From Niabella sp. (GTDB taxonomy: Bacteria > Bacteroidota > Bacteroidia > Chitinophagales > Chitinophagaceae): DNA of 64,000 nucleotides. Made by a program: the position numbers and the translations under genes. Below, piece by piece: positions 8,486 to 17,544 of this stretch. The notes under the pieces were generated by a model. That model was given only the letters and a program-made list of their open reading frames with translations, had not been told where the DNA came from and ran no database searches. Numbering within the stretch: position 1 is the first letter of the stretch; each line of letters starts with the position of its first letter. The stretch spans positions 620,001 through 684,000 of the forward strand of contig NZ_JASLGT010000008.1 in the NCBI RefSeq assembly GCF_030150205.1, written 5' to 3'.

Positions 8486-11400
8486 TTAAAACGTCAGGCG
8501 TACACCTGCTGCATAAATTCTTGACACCGGGAACTGACCACCATCAAAACCATACCCCCCCACTTCAGGATCCATTCCGGAATATTTGGTAAAGGTGAGC
8601 AGGTTATCCCCGCTGATGTACACCCGCAGTTTCATATTCCTATACAGCTTATTGAAATTATACCCCAGCACCACACTTTTCAGCCGCAGGTAATCGCCAT
8701 TTTCCAGGTACCAGTCGGAGGGTGTCTGGAAGTTTTTATTGGGGTCATTGGCAGAAATACGTGGAATATTCGACCCCGTATTGGTAGGCGACCAGGCATC
8801 CAGTATCTTATCCCAGCGATTGTATCCCTGCTCCGATGCATTGAGCGTAGACTCCTTAAATATATGGAACAGTTTTACACCGCCTACGCCCTGCCAGAAC
8901 ATACTGAAGTCAAAATTTTTCCAGCTGGCATTGGCCGTAAAGCCATAGGTAACCTTCGGAAACGCATTGCCCATAAACACCCGGTCCTGGTCATCGAGCT
9001 TACCATCGCCATTCTGATCAATAAATTTCAGATCACCGGCCTTGGCATTGGGCTGTATCCGTTTACCATCGGACCCTACATAAGCCGCGGCTTCAGCATC
9101 CGTTTGAAAGATACCGCCGGTTTTGTACAACCAGAATGAATTAAACGGCTGCCCTACCACGGAGCGATAGGGATTCATGGTGCCCCGCCAGGTAATGCCC
9201 TCCTTAGTCCAGGCCGACCTGGGATCTTCGTCAATATAGGCTACCCGGTTCTTCAGGGTGGCAAAGTTTCCGTTCAGATCGTAGGTCAGTTCATTGATCC
9301 GGCCGTGCCAGGTAGCACTGAATTCAAAGCCCGTATTTTTAATCTTTCCCTGGTTAATAATGGGCGCACCCAAACCCATGGCCACTGGCCAGTTGACACT
9401 CTGTTGCGCAATCAGGTCAATGGTCATTTTATCAAAATAATCAGCGGTGATGGTCAGCCGGTCCTTTAAAAGGCCGATATCTATACCGATGTCTTTTTGC
9501 TCTGAGCTCTCCCAATTCAGCTTTGGATTGTGTAAATCGCCCACGTAGTATACAAAAGTTTGCCGGCCTCCGTTGCCCACCTGGAAAATATTGTCTCTTG
9601 TAAGGTAGGGATACGCATAATAGTAGCCATCGGCTGAATTGTTGTAGTAACTCGGGATCGAATTGATATTTCCGATACGTCCCCAGCTGGCACGGATCTT
9701 CAGCAGGTCCACCGCATCTGCTTTGAAAAAAGGTTCGGAGCTGATCTTCCAGGCCGCGGTTACCCCCGGGAAATACTTAGAGCGGTTATTAACCGGTAAA
9801 CGCTGTGCGATATCATTCCGCAGGCTGGCCGTCATAAAATACCGGTCGGCCCAGCTATAGGACAACCGTCCTACATAAGACAGGTTACGGTCTCTCCAAT
9901 CCCAGTCGCTGGGCTGGAGATCGGTAAAGTTACCGGCAAAAGCAAAGAACTGCGCCCAGGTAGCTTCATTGTCAAAGGTTTTTGCGGAAGCGCTAAATCC
10001 TTTTGCACTATTTTGCTGCGCGGTGGTAGAAAGCATCAGCCCCAGGCTGTGCTGGTTAAACACCCGGGCATAATTGAGCGTATTCTCCCAGATCCAGTTA
10101 TTCGACTTATCCGTACGATAATCCAGCTGGTTGGAATTATTGGGTTTACCGGGTTCCGTGCGGCGGGGTATAAAGTTTTTATATAAAGACTGACCCTGCC
10201 GGAAAGAGAAACGCGTGATAAAAGAAAGCCCCCTGGTCACCAGGTTGGAAACCGTTAGTTCCGAAACCGACTGGATGTCTATATTTTTATTATCGGGCTT
10301 GTTCCGCAGCAGCGTGGCTACCGGGTTTATCACATCGCCATGAATACCCAGGTAGGCCGATTCCCTCGGGCCTACGCCACCAAAACTTCCATCTGCATAA
10401 TAAGGCGTGGCCGAGCGCGGCATATAGATGGCAGACAGGATGGTACCGCTATACCCGCTTTCTGTAGCTGTACCGCGACTGTCACTGTTATTATAAAACA
10501 GTTCCTGCCGGAACTTCACATTCGGGGCAATCTGATAGCCAGCATTAAACCGCAGCGACATATTTTTTGCATAAGTATTCAAAAGTGTACCCTGGTTTTC
10601 TTCATAGCGCCCCTGGAACAGGGTGCTGAATTTTTCCGTACCCGCATTCAGGGTTACGGTATGGCGCTGGATAAGCCCGGTGCGGAAGATAGAACCGATC
10701 CAGTCGGTACGGGTTTCCTGGGCGTAGGGATTTTTTGCCGCATTCCATCCATCCAGTGGTTGGGCTCCGGCATTGGCGGCTGCCAAATTAGCCACCTCTG
10801 CTTCCTTTTGCGCGGTTAAGGATTGTGGTAAACGCCAGGCCTTTTTGGCACCGGCAAAGCCTGCATACTCCACGGATGGCTCGCCTTTTTTAGCCTGCCT
10901 GGTCGTAATAAGAATGACACCGGCCGATCCTGAAAAGGCTCCATAAATCGCCGCAGAAGCGGCGTCTTTTAATACCGTGATCGATTCCACATCTGCCGGG
11001 TTATAAGGTGCATTGGGCACTCCGTCTACCACATACAACGGACTTTCTCCGCTCCGGTTACCGATCCCCCGGATCACTACTTTGGCACCGCGGTCCGGGT
11101 GACCGCCATCATTGGTTACGGTAATACCCGGCACTTTTCCCTGCATCATATTTTCCACACTCAGCACCGGCCTGCTTTTGGCCTGCTCCAGGTCGGGAAC
11201 CGTTGCCACGGCGGCCGAAAGATCTTTCTTGCGCATGGAACCATAACCGATCACCACCACCTTATCCAGGGCGCTGCCACCGGGCTGCAGTTCCACACTG
11301 ATAGAGATCCGGCTGTTAGCGTTTACCTCATAGCCTTCCAGGGTATCAGACTGATATCCCACAAAGCTTACAATAAAACGATACCCGGTGCCCAGGGGGA

Positions 11401-11623
11401 TATTATTAAACTGGAAGATCCCGCTCTGGTTGGTGGCAGTGCTCAGTCCCTTTGAGAAATTGCCACCCTCATTTTTTTTCTGGAGAAGTACGGAGGCTCC
11501 GGGCATGGGCTCTCCCTTCTCATTTTTTACCACTCCCGTTGCCGAGTTGGTTCCGCCGCCCTGCCCAAATACAATACAAGGGGCACAGACAAGCCATAGC
11601 AGTACGATGCGTAATTGCTTCAT
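8486..11623 (-). CDS. SusC/RagA family TonB-linked outer membrane protein
   Basis: A 1045-residue TonB-dependent transporter. In order: signal peptide (ending ...CIVFGQ), carboxypeptidase-regulatory-like domain (about 25-115), TonB plug with VVVIGYGSMRKKDL, MQGKVPGITV, LYVVDGVP and VLKDAASAAIYG, then a long beta-barrel ending ...YAAGVRLTF with the expected terminal aromatic. It pairs with the downstream SusD to import a polymer-derived ligand. The gene is preceded by FecR (87-base gap) and followed closely by susD. The substrate cannot be read from the sequence. Confidence 0.96.
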   Translation of the reverse strand: MKQLRIVLLWLVCAPCIVFGQGGGTNSATGVVKNEKGEPMPGASVLLQKKNEGGNFSKGLSTATNQSGIFQFNNIPLGTGYRFIVSFVGYQSDTLEGYEVNANSRISISVELQPGGSALDKVVVIGYGSMRKKDLSAAVATVPDLEQAKSRPVLSVENMMQGKVPGITVTNDGGHPDRGAKVVIRGIGNRSGESPLYVVDGVPNAPYNPADVESITVLKDAASAAIYGAFSGSAGVILITTRQAKKGEPSVEYAGFAGAKKAWRLPQSLTAQKEAEVANLAAANAGAQPLDGWNAAKNPYAQETRTDWIGSIFRTGLIQRHTVTLNAGTEKFSTLFQGRYEENQGTLLNTYAKNMSLRFNAGYQIAPNVKFRQELFYNNSDSRGTATESGYSGTILSAIYMPRSATPYYADGSFGGVGPRESAYLGIHGDVINPVATLLRNKPDNKNIDIQSVSELTVSNLVTRGLSFITRFSFRQGQSLYKNFIPRRTEPGKPNNSNQLDYRTDKSNNWIWENTLNYARVFNQHSLGLMLSTTAQQNSAKGFSASAKTFDNEATWAQFFAFAGNFTDLQPSDWDWRDRNLSYVGRLSYSWADRYFMTASLRNDIAQRLPVNNRSKYFPGVTAAWKISSEPFFKADAVDLLKIRASWGRIGNINSIPSYYNNSADGYYYAYPYLTRDNIFQVGNGGRQTFVYYVGDLHNPKLNWESSEQKDIGIDIGLLKDRLTITADYFDKMTIDLIAQQSVNWPVAMGLGAPIINQGKIKNTGFEFSATWHGRINELTYDLNGNFATLKNRVAYIDEDPRSAWTKEGITWRGTMNPYRSVVGQPFNSFWLYKTGGIFQTDAEAAAYVGSDGKRIQPNAKAGDLKFIDQNGDGKLDDQDRVFMGNAFPKVTYGFTANASWKNFDFSMFWQGVGGVKLFHIFKESTLNASEQGYNRWDKILDAWSPTNTGSNIPRISANDPNKNFQTPSDWYLENGDYLRLKSVVLGYNFNKLYRNMKLRVYISGDNLLTFTKYSGMDPEVGGYGFDGGQFPVSRIYAAGVRLTF

Positions 11624-11710
11624 AAGAGATGCTGATTTAGTTTTTCTTAAAAAATCCGGGCTCCTTCCGGGTATAAACGTGCTTAGTTATTCAGGTACAA
11701 ACATTCTGGT

Positions 11711-12727
11711 TTAATCGTCGGTACGGATCAGGAACCCTGCTGTTGTTTTTTCTATTTTGAGATGATTTAACAATACAAGCGTATTCAGAAACTGTTCGAT
11801 CGTTTCTGAAGATGGCCGGTAGATACCGGTAAAGCGCATATCTTTTACCGTGGCTTCATTGAACCCGATCTTTACATGATAGGTCTGTTCTATTTTTTTA
11901 AACACCGCATTCATGGGTTCGTTGTCAAATTCCAGCACGGTTGTAACAGGTTCCGAAACCGGTTCAACTGCAGGCTTTTCCTGCAACGGTTTATCACCAA
12001 ACCGCCGTACCCGGTTAGAGAAATCAGCATTATTGAATACCAGTTCCTGCCCAGGTTTCAGGAACACGGCATCCATTGTTTTTGCTACATGCGCTTCTTT
12101 CTTCACCACCACTTTCCCTTCCAGAAGCCGCACACGGGTCAGCAATGTATCCTGATCTTCCACACTAAAAACGGTTCCGAGCGCCGTCACATTGATATTC
12201 CGGGTATGCACACAAAAGGGTTTGGTCCGGTCTTTTGCAACCGAAAAAGAAGCATTTCCGGAAAGCTGCACATCCCTCCGTACCCCAAATACGGAATCAT
12301 ATTCCAGTGAGCTGCCCGGGGCCAGCGCCACCTGCGAACCATCCGGGAGCTTTATATTCTTCGCAATAAAAGTGGTATTGGCCACCTGCAAGCAGGTCAT
12401 GGCCACGGCTTCCTGCATAAAGGATTGTTCCTTTTGCTGCAGTTGAATATAAGCCAGGCCCACCAGCAATATCGATATAGCAGCCGCGGCGCTCCATCGC
12501 AGGTACCGGGTGCGCGTACGCATTTTCCGCAACAGGTACCGCCGCATCCGCTCCGACGTTTCAGCAGGCACCGCTCCCCCGGCCTGAAACTGTTCCCAGC
12601 TCTGCTCCGTCAAATAAGGCGCCAGCATCTCCGGGTGCGCTGCCAGCCATGCCCTTATTTGCACCTCCTGTTCTTTTGAACAGTGACCTGCAAAAAAGCG
12701 TTGTAATAATTCCGGAGACATTTCCAT
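11711..12727 (-). CDS. FecR-family anti-sigma factor
   Basis: A 338-residue inner-membrane regulator. The cytoplasmic N-terminal part (about 1-75) is followed by one transmembrane helix (AAAAISILLVGLAYIQL, about 80-97), then a periplasmic FecR domain (LPDGSQVALAPGSSLEYD, NASFSVAKD) and a C-terminal DUF4974/STN-like domain (MNAVFKKIEQTYHVKIGF). Proteins of this type hold the partner ECF sigma factor inactive until the cognate TonB transporter is occupied. Its sigma factor is encoded 54 bases upstream and SusC 87 bases downstream, a standard trans-envelope signalling order. Confidence 0.94.
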   Translation of the reverse strand: MEMSPELLQRFFAGHCSKEQEVQIRAWLAAHPEMLAPYLTEQSWEQFQAGGAVPAETSERMRRYLLRKMRTRTRYLRWSAAAAISILLVGLAYIQLQQKEQSFMQEAVAMTCLQVANTTFIAKNIKLPDGSQVALAPGSSLEYDSVFGVRRDVQLSGNASFSVAKDRTKPFCVHTRNINVTALGTVFSVEDQDTLLTRVRLLEGKVVVKKEAHVAKTMDAVFLKPGQELVFNNADFSNRVRRFGDKPLQEKPAVEPVSEPVTTVLEFDNEPMNAVFKKIEQTYHVKIGFNEATVKDMRFTGIYRPSSETIEQFLNTLVLLNHLKIEKTTAGFLIRTDD

Positions 12728-12781
12728 ACCTTATTGTTCGAACAAACAAAAAAAATCCCCTACAACTGTGGTAACTTTTTT

Positions 12782-13330
12782 TTAAAAAAAGAGAGAAAGG
12801 GTTTTTCTGAGCCGGCGAACAGCTCTTGTAACGTGTGTTTCAACGGTTTTGGCGGAGATGGAAAGCAGGGCCGCAGTTTCCTTATGAGAAAGGTCGTTGA
12901 TACGGGTTTGAGTAAGCACCTGCTGTTGCATCACTGGCAGATCATGAATCGTTTTCATGACCCGTTTCAGGTCGTCCTTCATTTCAATAGCGGTAATAAC
13001 AGAGGTTTCTTCTGTAAGTGCTTCGGGGTGTGGAAGCTGCACCACTTCGCGGATTTTATTTTTACGCAGAAGGTCGATCAGGGTAAACTTCGCTACCCGG
13101 AACAGCTGGGTAGACAAACTGTATTCTGTGGATAATTTTTTCCGTTGCTCCCATATTTTGATAAAGCTGAGCTGCACGGTTTCTTCGGCCAGCCATTCGG
13201 AGCGGGTATACATATAAATATATTGATACAGGCGCTCATGAAACAAGTTATAAAACTCGTGAAATGAATCCTGGTCACCCTCCCTGATTTTCTGAAGCAT
13301 TGCAAGCATATACCCGCTGGTAACAGACAT
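12782..13330 (-). CDS. ECF RNA polymerase sigma-70 factor
   Basis: A 182-residue extracytoplasmic-function sigma factor. Region 2 (about 10-80) includes YQYIYMYTRSEWLAEETVQLSFIKIWEQR and region 4 (about 120-180) includes LSHKETAALLSISAKTVETH. I use the ATG at 13330; the frame extends to a TTG at 13360 but this adds residues unlike the family. It heads the operon with FecR, SusC and SusD, and most likely activates their transcription when FecR signals ligand uptake. No convincing TAnnTTTG element with correct spacing was seen upstream, so it may use another promoter type or autoregulate. Confidence 0.93.
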   Translation of the reverse strand: MSVTSGYMLAMLQKIREGDQDSFHEFYNLFHERLYQYIYMYTRSEWLAEETVQLSFIKIWEQRKKLSTEYSLSTQLFRVAKFTLIDLLRKNKIREVVQLPHPEALTEETSVITAIEMKDDLKRVMKTIHDLPVMQQQVLTQTRINDLSHKETAALLSISAKTVETHVTRAVRRLRKTLSLFF

Positions 13331-13691
13331 TAAAATTACACCAAAATTTACACAAACCAATCCATCTCCGGCAGCGCCGGAACGAGATCGTTGTCCCCAT
13401 AATCAAGCACACCCTCCGGGTATCCTGTTGCTCCGGAAGTTTTATGAAGATAGTACTTTTGGAAATATCCGGCTCCATCCGGCCACCATCGCTCCTAAAT
13501 ATAACAATCTGGTAATCTCATTTGCGCGTTGCGTTATTCAGTTGTATCATTCAAATTGTAACCGGTTCAGCAGCGCGGTCCTTTCTTCTGCCGCAGCATC
13601 ACCGGATATTATTTTTGTGCTTCTTTTAAAGAAATCAGCAACAAAGTACTAACTTGGCGCCCACACGATTGCAACTAAATACAACATCATT
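13331..13691. other. Divergent intergenic region between ECF sigma operon and secreted hydrolase
   Basis: This gap of about 360 bases should hold both divergent promoters. I see no convincing gene, hairpin or exact -7 element; TAACTTGG near 13651 is one base off consensus upstream of the plus-strand gene. Confidence 0.5.
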
Positions 13692-14531
13692 ATGAAGCGA
13701 TACTTACTGACGGTAATCCTTATATGCGGCCTTCTTTATCATGCAGCAGCCCAGCAGCTCAAAGTAGCTACATTTAATATCCGGATGGAGACCACTGCGG
13801 ACCAGGGTAATCTTTGGAAAGACCGGGCCACCCCCGTAGCCAATCTTATCCGGTACCACGATTTTGATGTATTTGGAACCCAGGAAGGCTTTAAAAACCA
13901 GCTGGACGATATCAGCGAACGGCTGCCGGCCTATGCCCGTTATGGTAAAGGGCGCGACGACGGCGGGGATAAAGGCGAGCATTCTGCCATTTTTTATAAA
14001 AAAGACCGGTTTGCGTTATTACAATCGGGCGACTTCTGGTTATCGGAAACGCCGGATAAACCGGGCAAAGGATGGGATGCCCGCTGCTGCAACCGTATCT
14101 GCTCATGGGTAGCACTGAAGGACAAAAAAACAGGTAAAAAGTTTTATTTCTTCAGCGTACATTTTGATCATGAGGGAAAGGTAGCCCGTGTGGAAAGTGC
14201 CAAACTGATGCTTAAACAGATTGCAGCAATCGCCGGCAAAAGCAATGCAATATTTGTAGGTGATCTTAATGGCGACCGGAATTCGGAATGGTACCACATC
14301 CTTGAAAGCTCAACCCTTCTGAAAGACAGCTACAACGATGTGAAAGAACCTTACGAAAACAACGGTTCTTTTAATGCTTATGGCAAAACCGTAGACCGCA
14401 CCGAAGTCATTGATCATATTTTTATTACCCGGAATGGCAAAGCCCTCAGCTGGGGTATTTTAACAGATACCTACCATGGTAAATACCCTTCGGATCATTT
14501 CCCCGTAGAGGCCATCCTCCGTTTTAAATAA
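13692..14531 (+). CDS. Secreted endonuclease/exonuclease/phosphatase family protein
   Basis: A 279-residue protein with a Sec signal peptide (MKRYLLTVILICGLLYHAAAQ). The EEP/DNase I-like fold is indicated by LKVATFNIR near the mature N-terminus, GTQEG, the FVGDLNGDRNSEWY segment (metal and catalytic Asp/Asn) and the terminal SDHFPVEAIL. Family members cut nucleic acids, phosphoesters or phospholipids; the substrate here is unknown. It is transcribed divergently from the ECF-SusCD operon, so it may supply a hydrolytic activity for that uptake system, but that is inference. Confidence 0.9.
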   Translation: MKRYLLTVILICGLLYHAAAQQLKVATFNIRMETTADQGNLWKDRATPVANLIRYHDFDVFGTQEGFKNQLDDISERLPAYARYGKGRDDGGDKGEHSAIFYKKDRFALLQSGDFWLSETPDKPGKGWDARCCNRICSWVALKDKKTGKKFYFFSVHFDHEGKVARVESAKLMLKQIAAIAGKSNAIFVGDLNGDRNSEWYHILESSTLLKDSYNDVKEPYENNGSFNAYGKTVDRTEVIDHIFITRNGKALSWGILTDTYHGKYPSDHFPVEAILRFK

Positions 14532-14691
14532 GGCATGCTCCCTGTTTAAAGCATGGCTGAAGATTTTTTATTAATGCAATACCTTTGGGAGCCATCTGCC
14601 AGGGCATCGCTTTCCCGGATTGAGGCAATAATACCCGTGTATGGGTGCATCATAGCGCATATTACCTTTTAAAGGCTTTTGCAACCATTCA

Positions 14692-14717
14692 AAAAATACC
14701 CCAATTAGGGTATTTTT
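14692..14717. promoter_or_regulatory. Palindromic operator candidate upstream of the LuxR gene
   Basis: A 26-bp palindrome, AAAAATACCCCAATT and the complementary right arm, is symmetric except for one base pair. Its right arm overlaps the T-rich -33 box (TTTG 14715-14718) of the LuxR promoter, a position suited to repression or activation. A 20-bp near copy lies downstream of the gene at 15301-15320. Confidence 0.6.
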
Positions 14718-14734
14718 GACATATTAATAAAAAA

Positions 14735-14742
14735 TACCTTTG
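14735..14742 (+). promoter_or_regulatory. -7 promoter element for LuxR-type regulator
   Basis: TACCTTTG matches TAnnTTTG exactly, with TTTG of the -33 type at 14715-14718, 16 bases upstream. The ATG follows 26 bases later. Confidence 0.65.
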
Positions 14743-14768
14743 ACGGACAAAATTATAACCGCTTAAAT

Positions 14769-15248
14769 ATGAGTGATCCTGTTGACGTACATAACAGAAA
14801 TCATACCTCTGTGTCTTACCGGGTTAAGGAGCAACAGGACGGGAATACCAATTTATCCGAAGTGGTGAAATCGGAAGCGGAACTGGTTGACAGTGATCAT
14901 ATCCTGGGTATAACGATGGAAATCATCCGTCAGAACGCCTCCGCGAAAAAAAAGAAAATCACCTTATCCATAAAATTAGACCGGGATGAAGTATTTGAAT
15001 ACGTTAAAACAATCGACTTCTACCTGAAAAACAAGACGATGCTTTCTAAATACAAAAAAAGCATCGAGCAATTGAGTATCCGCGAAAAAGAGATCTGCAG
15101 CCTGCTTTCAAAAGGGCATTCCAGCGCCGAAATCGGCAGTCTTCTTTTCATTTCCACCGACACTGTAAGAACCCACAGGAAGAATATTTTTAGAAAACTG
15201 GGATGCAACAGCGTAAAAGAACTCATTTTTTACTCGATGCTGCTGTAA
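14769..15248 (+). CDS. LuxR-family helix-turn-helix regulator without recognisable sensor domain
   Basis: A 159-residue protein. The C-terminal GerE/LuxR DNA-binding domain spans about 101-155, with the usual IREKEICSLLSKGHSSAEIG and recognition-helix segment DTVRTHRKNIFRKL (131-144). The first 100 residues are charged and contain no receiver, PAS or autoinducer domain that I recognise. It stands alone, with a consensus promoter overlapped by a palindrome and a second palindrome copy 50 bases past its stop, which suggests autoregulation and control of a nearby transcript. The targets are unknown. Confidence 0.88.
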   Translation: MSDPVDVHNRNHTSVSYRVKEQQDGNTNLSEVVKSEAELVDSDHILGITMEIIRQNASAKKKKITLSIKLDRDEVFEYVKTIDFYLKNKTMLSKYKKSIEQLSIREKEICSLLSKGHSSAEIGSLLFISTDTVRTHRKNIFRKLGCNSVKELIFYSMLL

Positions 15249-15300
15249 CCGCTGGTAATAAAAGCGAGGGGCTTTATTCTGGTGAGCACAACCCATCAAA

Positions 15301-15320
15301 AATACCACAATTGGGGTATT
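15301..15320. promoter_or_regulatory. Second palindrome copy downstream of the LuxR gene
   Basis: AATACCACAATTGGGGTATT is symmetric with one mismatched pair. Together with the copy at 14692-14717 it defines the shared pattern AATACCnCAATTnGGGTATT. The centre lies about 31 bases before GATATTTG (15342-15349), almost the spacing seen at the first copy. Confidence 0.55.
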
Positions 15321-15750
15321 GCCGGGGATGGTAAAGTAGGTGATATTTGTAGCCAGATTTACAACCAGATCGATGAACAGGAGGCATGCAGCCTAAATCT
15401 GCTTATGACAACTTCAGAATGATTCATTCTGGTCATATCCAGTTTAGCATACCAATTGATAGGGCCCAAATCAGCAGTTTTGTATAAAAACGCCTATCAC
15501 GCATGTTTTGTTTTTTGTAACAGACACCGGGTTTTCCGGGTAGATGAAGTATTGTAGTGGATGAGCGCTCCGGACCGTGCTGTATTTTGAAGGAACAAGT
15601 GCATTTGCAGCTTCCGGAACTGATTTATAAAAGAGGCAATTAAGATATTTTAAGTGTGTGTTTTATGCATTTCTTAAAAAAGGATCGAGGTTTACATTGA
15701 AAGCAAAAAAACGTCCATTTTAACTTTTGTATAAGTGGTGTTTATTTTGA

Positions 15751-15784
15751 AGGCTGTCCTATTCTTAGGGCAGCTCTTTTTTTA
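15751..15784 (+). terminator. Terminator-like hairpin in gene-poor region
   Basis: GGCTGTCCT and AGGGCAGCT form a 9-bp stem (two G-U pairs) with a 6-base loop, followed by a C and eight T. No gene ends just before it, so it implies an upstream noncoding or unrecognised transcript. Confidence 0.6.
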
Positions 15785-15919
15785 TTGGCCATTGCCGGGT
15801 GACCATCTGCTTCGGGCCCGATACTTTTTCAACAGCGTACCGCCAGACGCCTCTCTTCCATTCCAGAACCGTCGGTGCTCCACAGCCCCGGGCTTCAACT
15901 ACCGGTTGATAGTTTTACG

Positions 15920-15927
15920 TATATTTG
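15920..15927 (+). promoter_or_regulatory. Possible -7 element for Xaa-Pro aminopeptidase
   Basis: TATATTTG matches TAnnTTTG and lies 58 bases before the ATG at 15986. No TTTG at the ideal -33 spacing was seen. Confidence 0.4.
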
Positions 15928-15985
15928 AAACCCATAAACAGCCGGACTTAGGTTACGGACGGTTGTTTCGATTAAATACAGACAC

Positions 15986-17275
15986 ATGAAATATTTACCG
16001 CTAAATCCCCAGATCTTTATTAAAAACCGCAAACGGTTTACGGATAAATTGGAACGTAATACGATCGCTGTTTTTTTGGCTAATGATGAAATGCCTGAAA
16101 ACGGCGATGCGCTTTATAAATACAAACCCAATAGCAACCTGTTCTGGCTTTCGGGGATCCAGCAGGAAGACAGTATGGTGATCCTTTACCCGGATAACCC
16201 CGATCCCAAATACCGTGAGGTACTTGTGCTGGTACGGCCGAACGAGCTAAAAGAAAAATGGGATGGAAAGCGCCTGCGGGCTAATGAGGCAACAGCTATC
16301 AGTGGTATTAAAACCATTGTATGGCAGGACGCATTGCCGGCCCTGCTCACCTCCTGGATCCATGCCGCTCAAACAATTTGCCTCGACACGAATGAGAACG
16401 ACCGCAAAAGTTCCTGGATTGAAACCCGGCAATACCGGTATATAAAAGAACTGAAAGAAAAATTTCCGCTGCATCAGTATCAACGGGCAGCACCGGTTCT
16501 GAAAGAACTACGCGCCATAAAAACGCCGGAAGAGGTAGAAGTAATTCAGAAAGCGATCAATATTACCGAAAAAACCTTCCGACGTTTATTGCAGTTCATC
16601 AAACCGGGCGTATGGGAATTTGAGATCGAAGCCGAGATCCTGCACTCCTTCCTCAGCAACCGCGCTACCCGCGAGGGATATGGCAGCATTATCGCCAGTG
16701 GCGACCGTGCCCGCACCCTGCACTACGTGAGCAATAACCAGCAATGTTTGGATGGAGAACTGATCCTGATGGATTTTGGTGCAGAATATGGCGGCTACAA
16801 CGCCGATCTTACCCGCACTATTCCCGTAAACGGACGGTTTACCAAACGCCAGAAGGAAATATACAATGCCTGTTTACGCCTGCATCGTTATGCAGCCTCC
16901 ATCCTAAAACCAGGCATTACCATCGTGAATTATCACGAAAAGCTGGGTGACGCAGCCACTAAGGAATGCCTCAAACTGGGTTTGCTGACCCGGGGCGATG
17001 TAAAAAACGAAGATCCCGAAAACCGGGCTTACCGCAAATACCTTTATCATGGCATCAGCCATCACCTGGGTATTGATGTGCACGACCTGGGACCCTTCCG
17101 CTCACCCTTAAAGGCGGGTATGGTATTAACCATTGAACCGGGCCTCTATATCGAGGAAGAACAGACCGGAGTGCGCATCGAAAACAATTTTCTGCTTACC
17201 CGCAGCGGCAACATCGACCTGATGAAGACCATGCCCATTGAAGCAGACGATATTGAAACATTGATGAACAGCTAG
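15986..17275 (+). CDS. Xaa-Pro aminopeptidase (aminopeptidase P, M24B)
   Basis: A 429-residue cytoplasmic metallopeptidase that removes an N-terminal residue preceding proline. The N-terminal aminopeptidase P domain (about 5-150) is followed by a pita-bread catalytic domain. Metal ligands are all present: Asp263 (LMDFG), Asp274 (NADLTR), His359 (HGISHHLG), Glu384 (TIEPGLY) and Glu399 (VRIEN). Length is normal for bacterial PepP. It stands alone, with a terminator 25 bases downstream. Confidence 0.95.
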   Translation: MKYLPLNPQIFIKNRKRFTDKLERNTIAVFLANDEMPENGDALYKYKPNSNLFWLSGIQQEDSMVILYPDNPDPKYREVLVLVRPNELKEKWDGKRLRANEATAISGIKTIVWQDALPALLTSWIHAAQTICLDTNENDRKSSWIETRQYRYIKELKEKFPLHQYQRAAPVLKELRAIKTPEEVEVIQKAINITEKTFRRLLQFIKPGVWEFEIEAEILHSFLSNRATREGYGSIIASGDRARTLHYVSNNQQCLDGELILMDFGAEYGGYNADLTRTIPVNGRFTKRQKEIYNACLRLHRYAASILKPGITIVNYHEKLGDAATKECLKLGLLTRGDVKNEDPENRAYRKYLYHGISHHLGIDVHDLGPFRSPLKAGMVLTIEPGLYIEEEQTGVRIENNFLLTRSGNIDLMKTMPIEADDIETLMNS

Positions 17276-17297
17276 CACTTAGCAACGGCAGCATATA

Positions 17298-17336
17298 AGA
17301 ACAGCGGTCCGGGATGCCGGCCGCTGTTCTTCGTTT
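17298..17336 (+). terminator. Intrinsic terminator after Xaa-Pro aminopeptidase
   Basis: AAGAACAGCGG pairs with CCGCTGTTCTT around a 13-base interior that can itself pair (CCGG elements); TCGTTTTT follows. Confidence 0.8.
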
Positions 17337-17544
17337 TTAACATGATGAGAGGAAATGGACGGACTGCGTAATAAAAGGCTGCTGCAAAGACAAAGAAGAC
17401 GCATATAACATACCAACAATCTTCCGTAGTATGACAATGGAAAACAGCGTACAACACTTCCGGATTTAGTGTATACTTTCAGAAACCGAGATCACACCTA
17501 TGCGCCTATGTGGTTAAAAATGCACACTGAATGGCTCGCTTACC

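Larger units (their letters stand above)
15249..15985. other. Gene-poor region, possible short transcripts
   Basis: No supported coding frame in 737 bases. It contains a second LuxR-gene palindrome (15301-15320), a near -7 element GATATTTG at 15342-15349 at the same spacing as in the luxR promoter, a terminator-like hairpin at 15751-15783, and a TATATTTG element at 15920 before the aminopeptidase. A noncoding RNA between 15350 and 15783 is possible but not proven. Confidence 0.4.
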
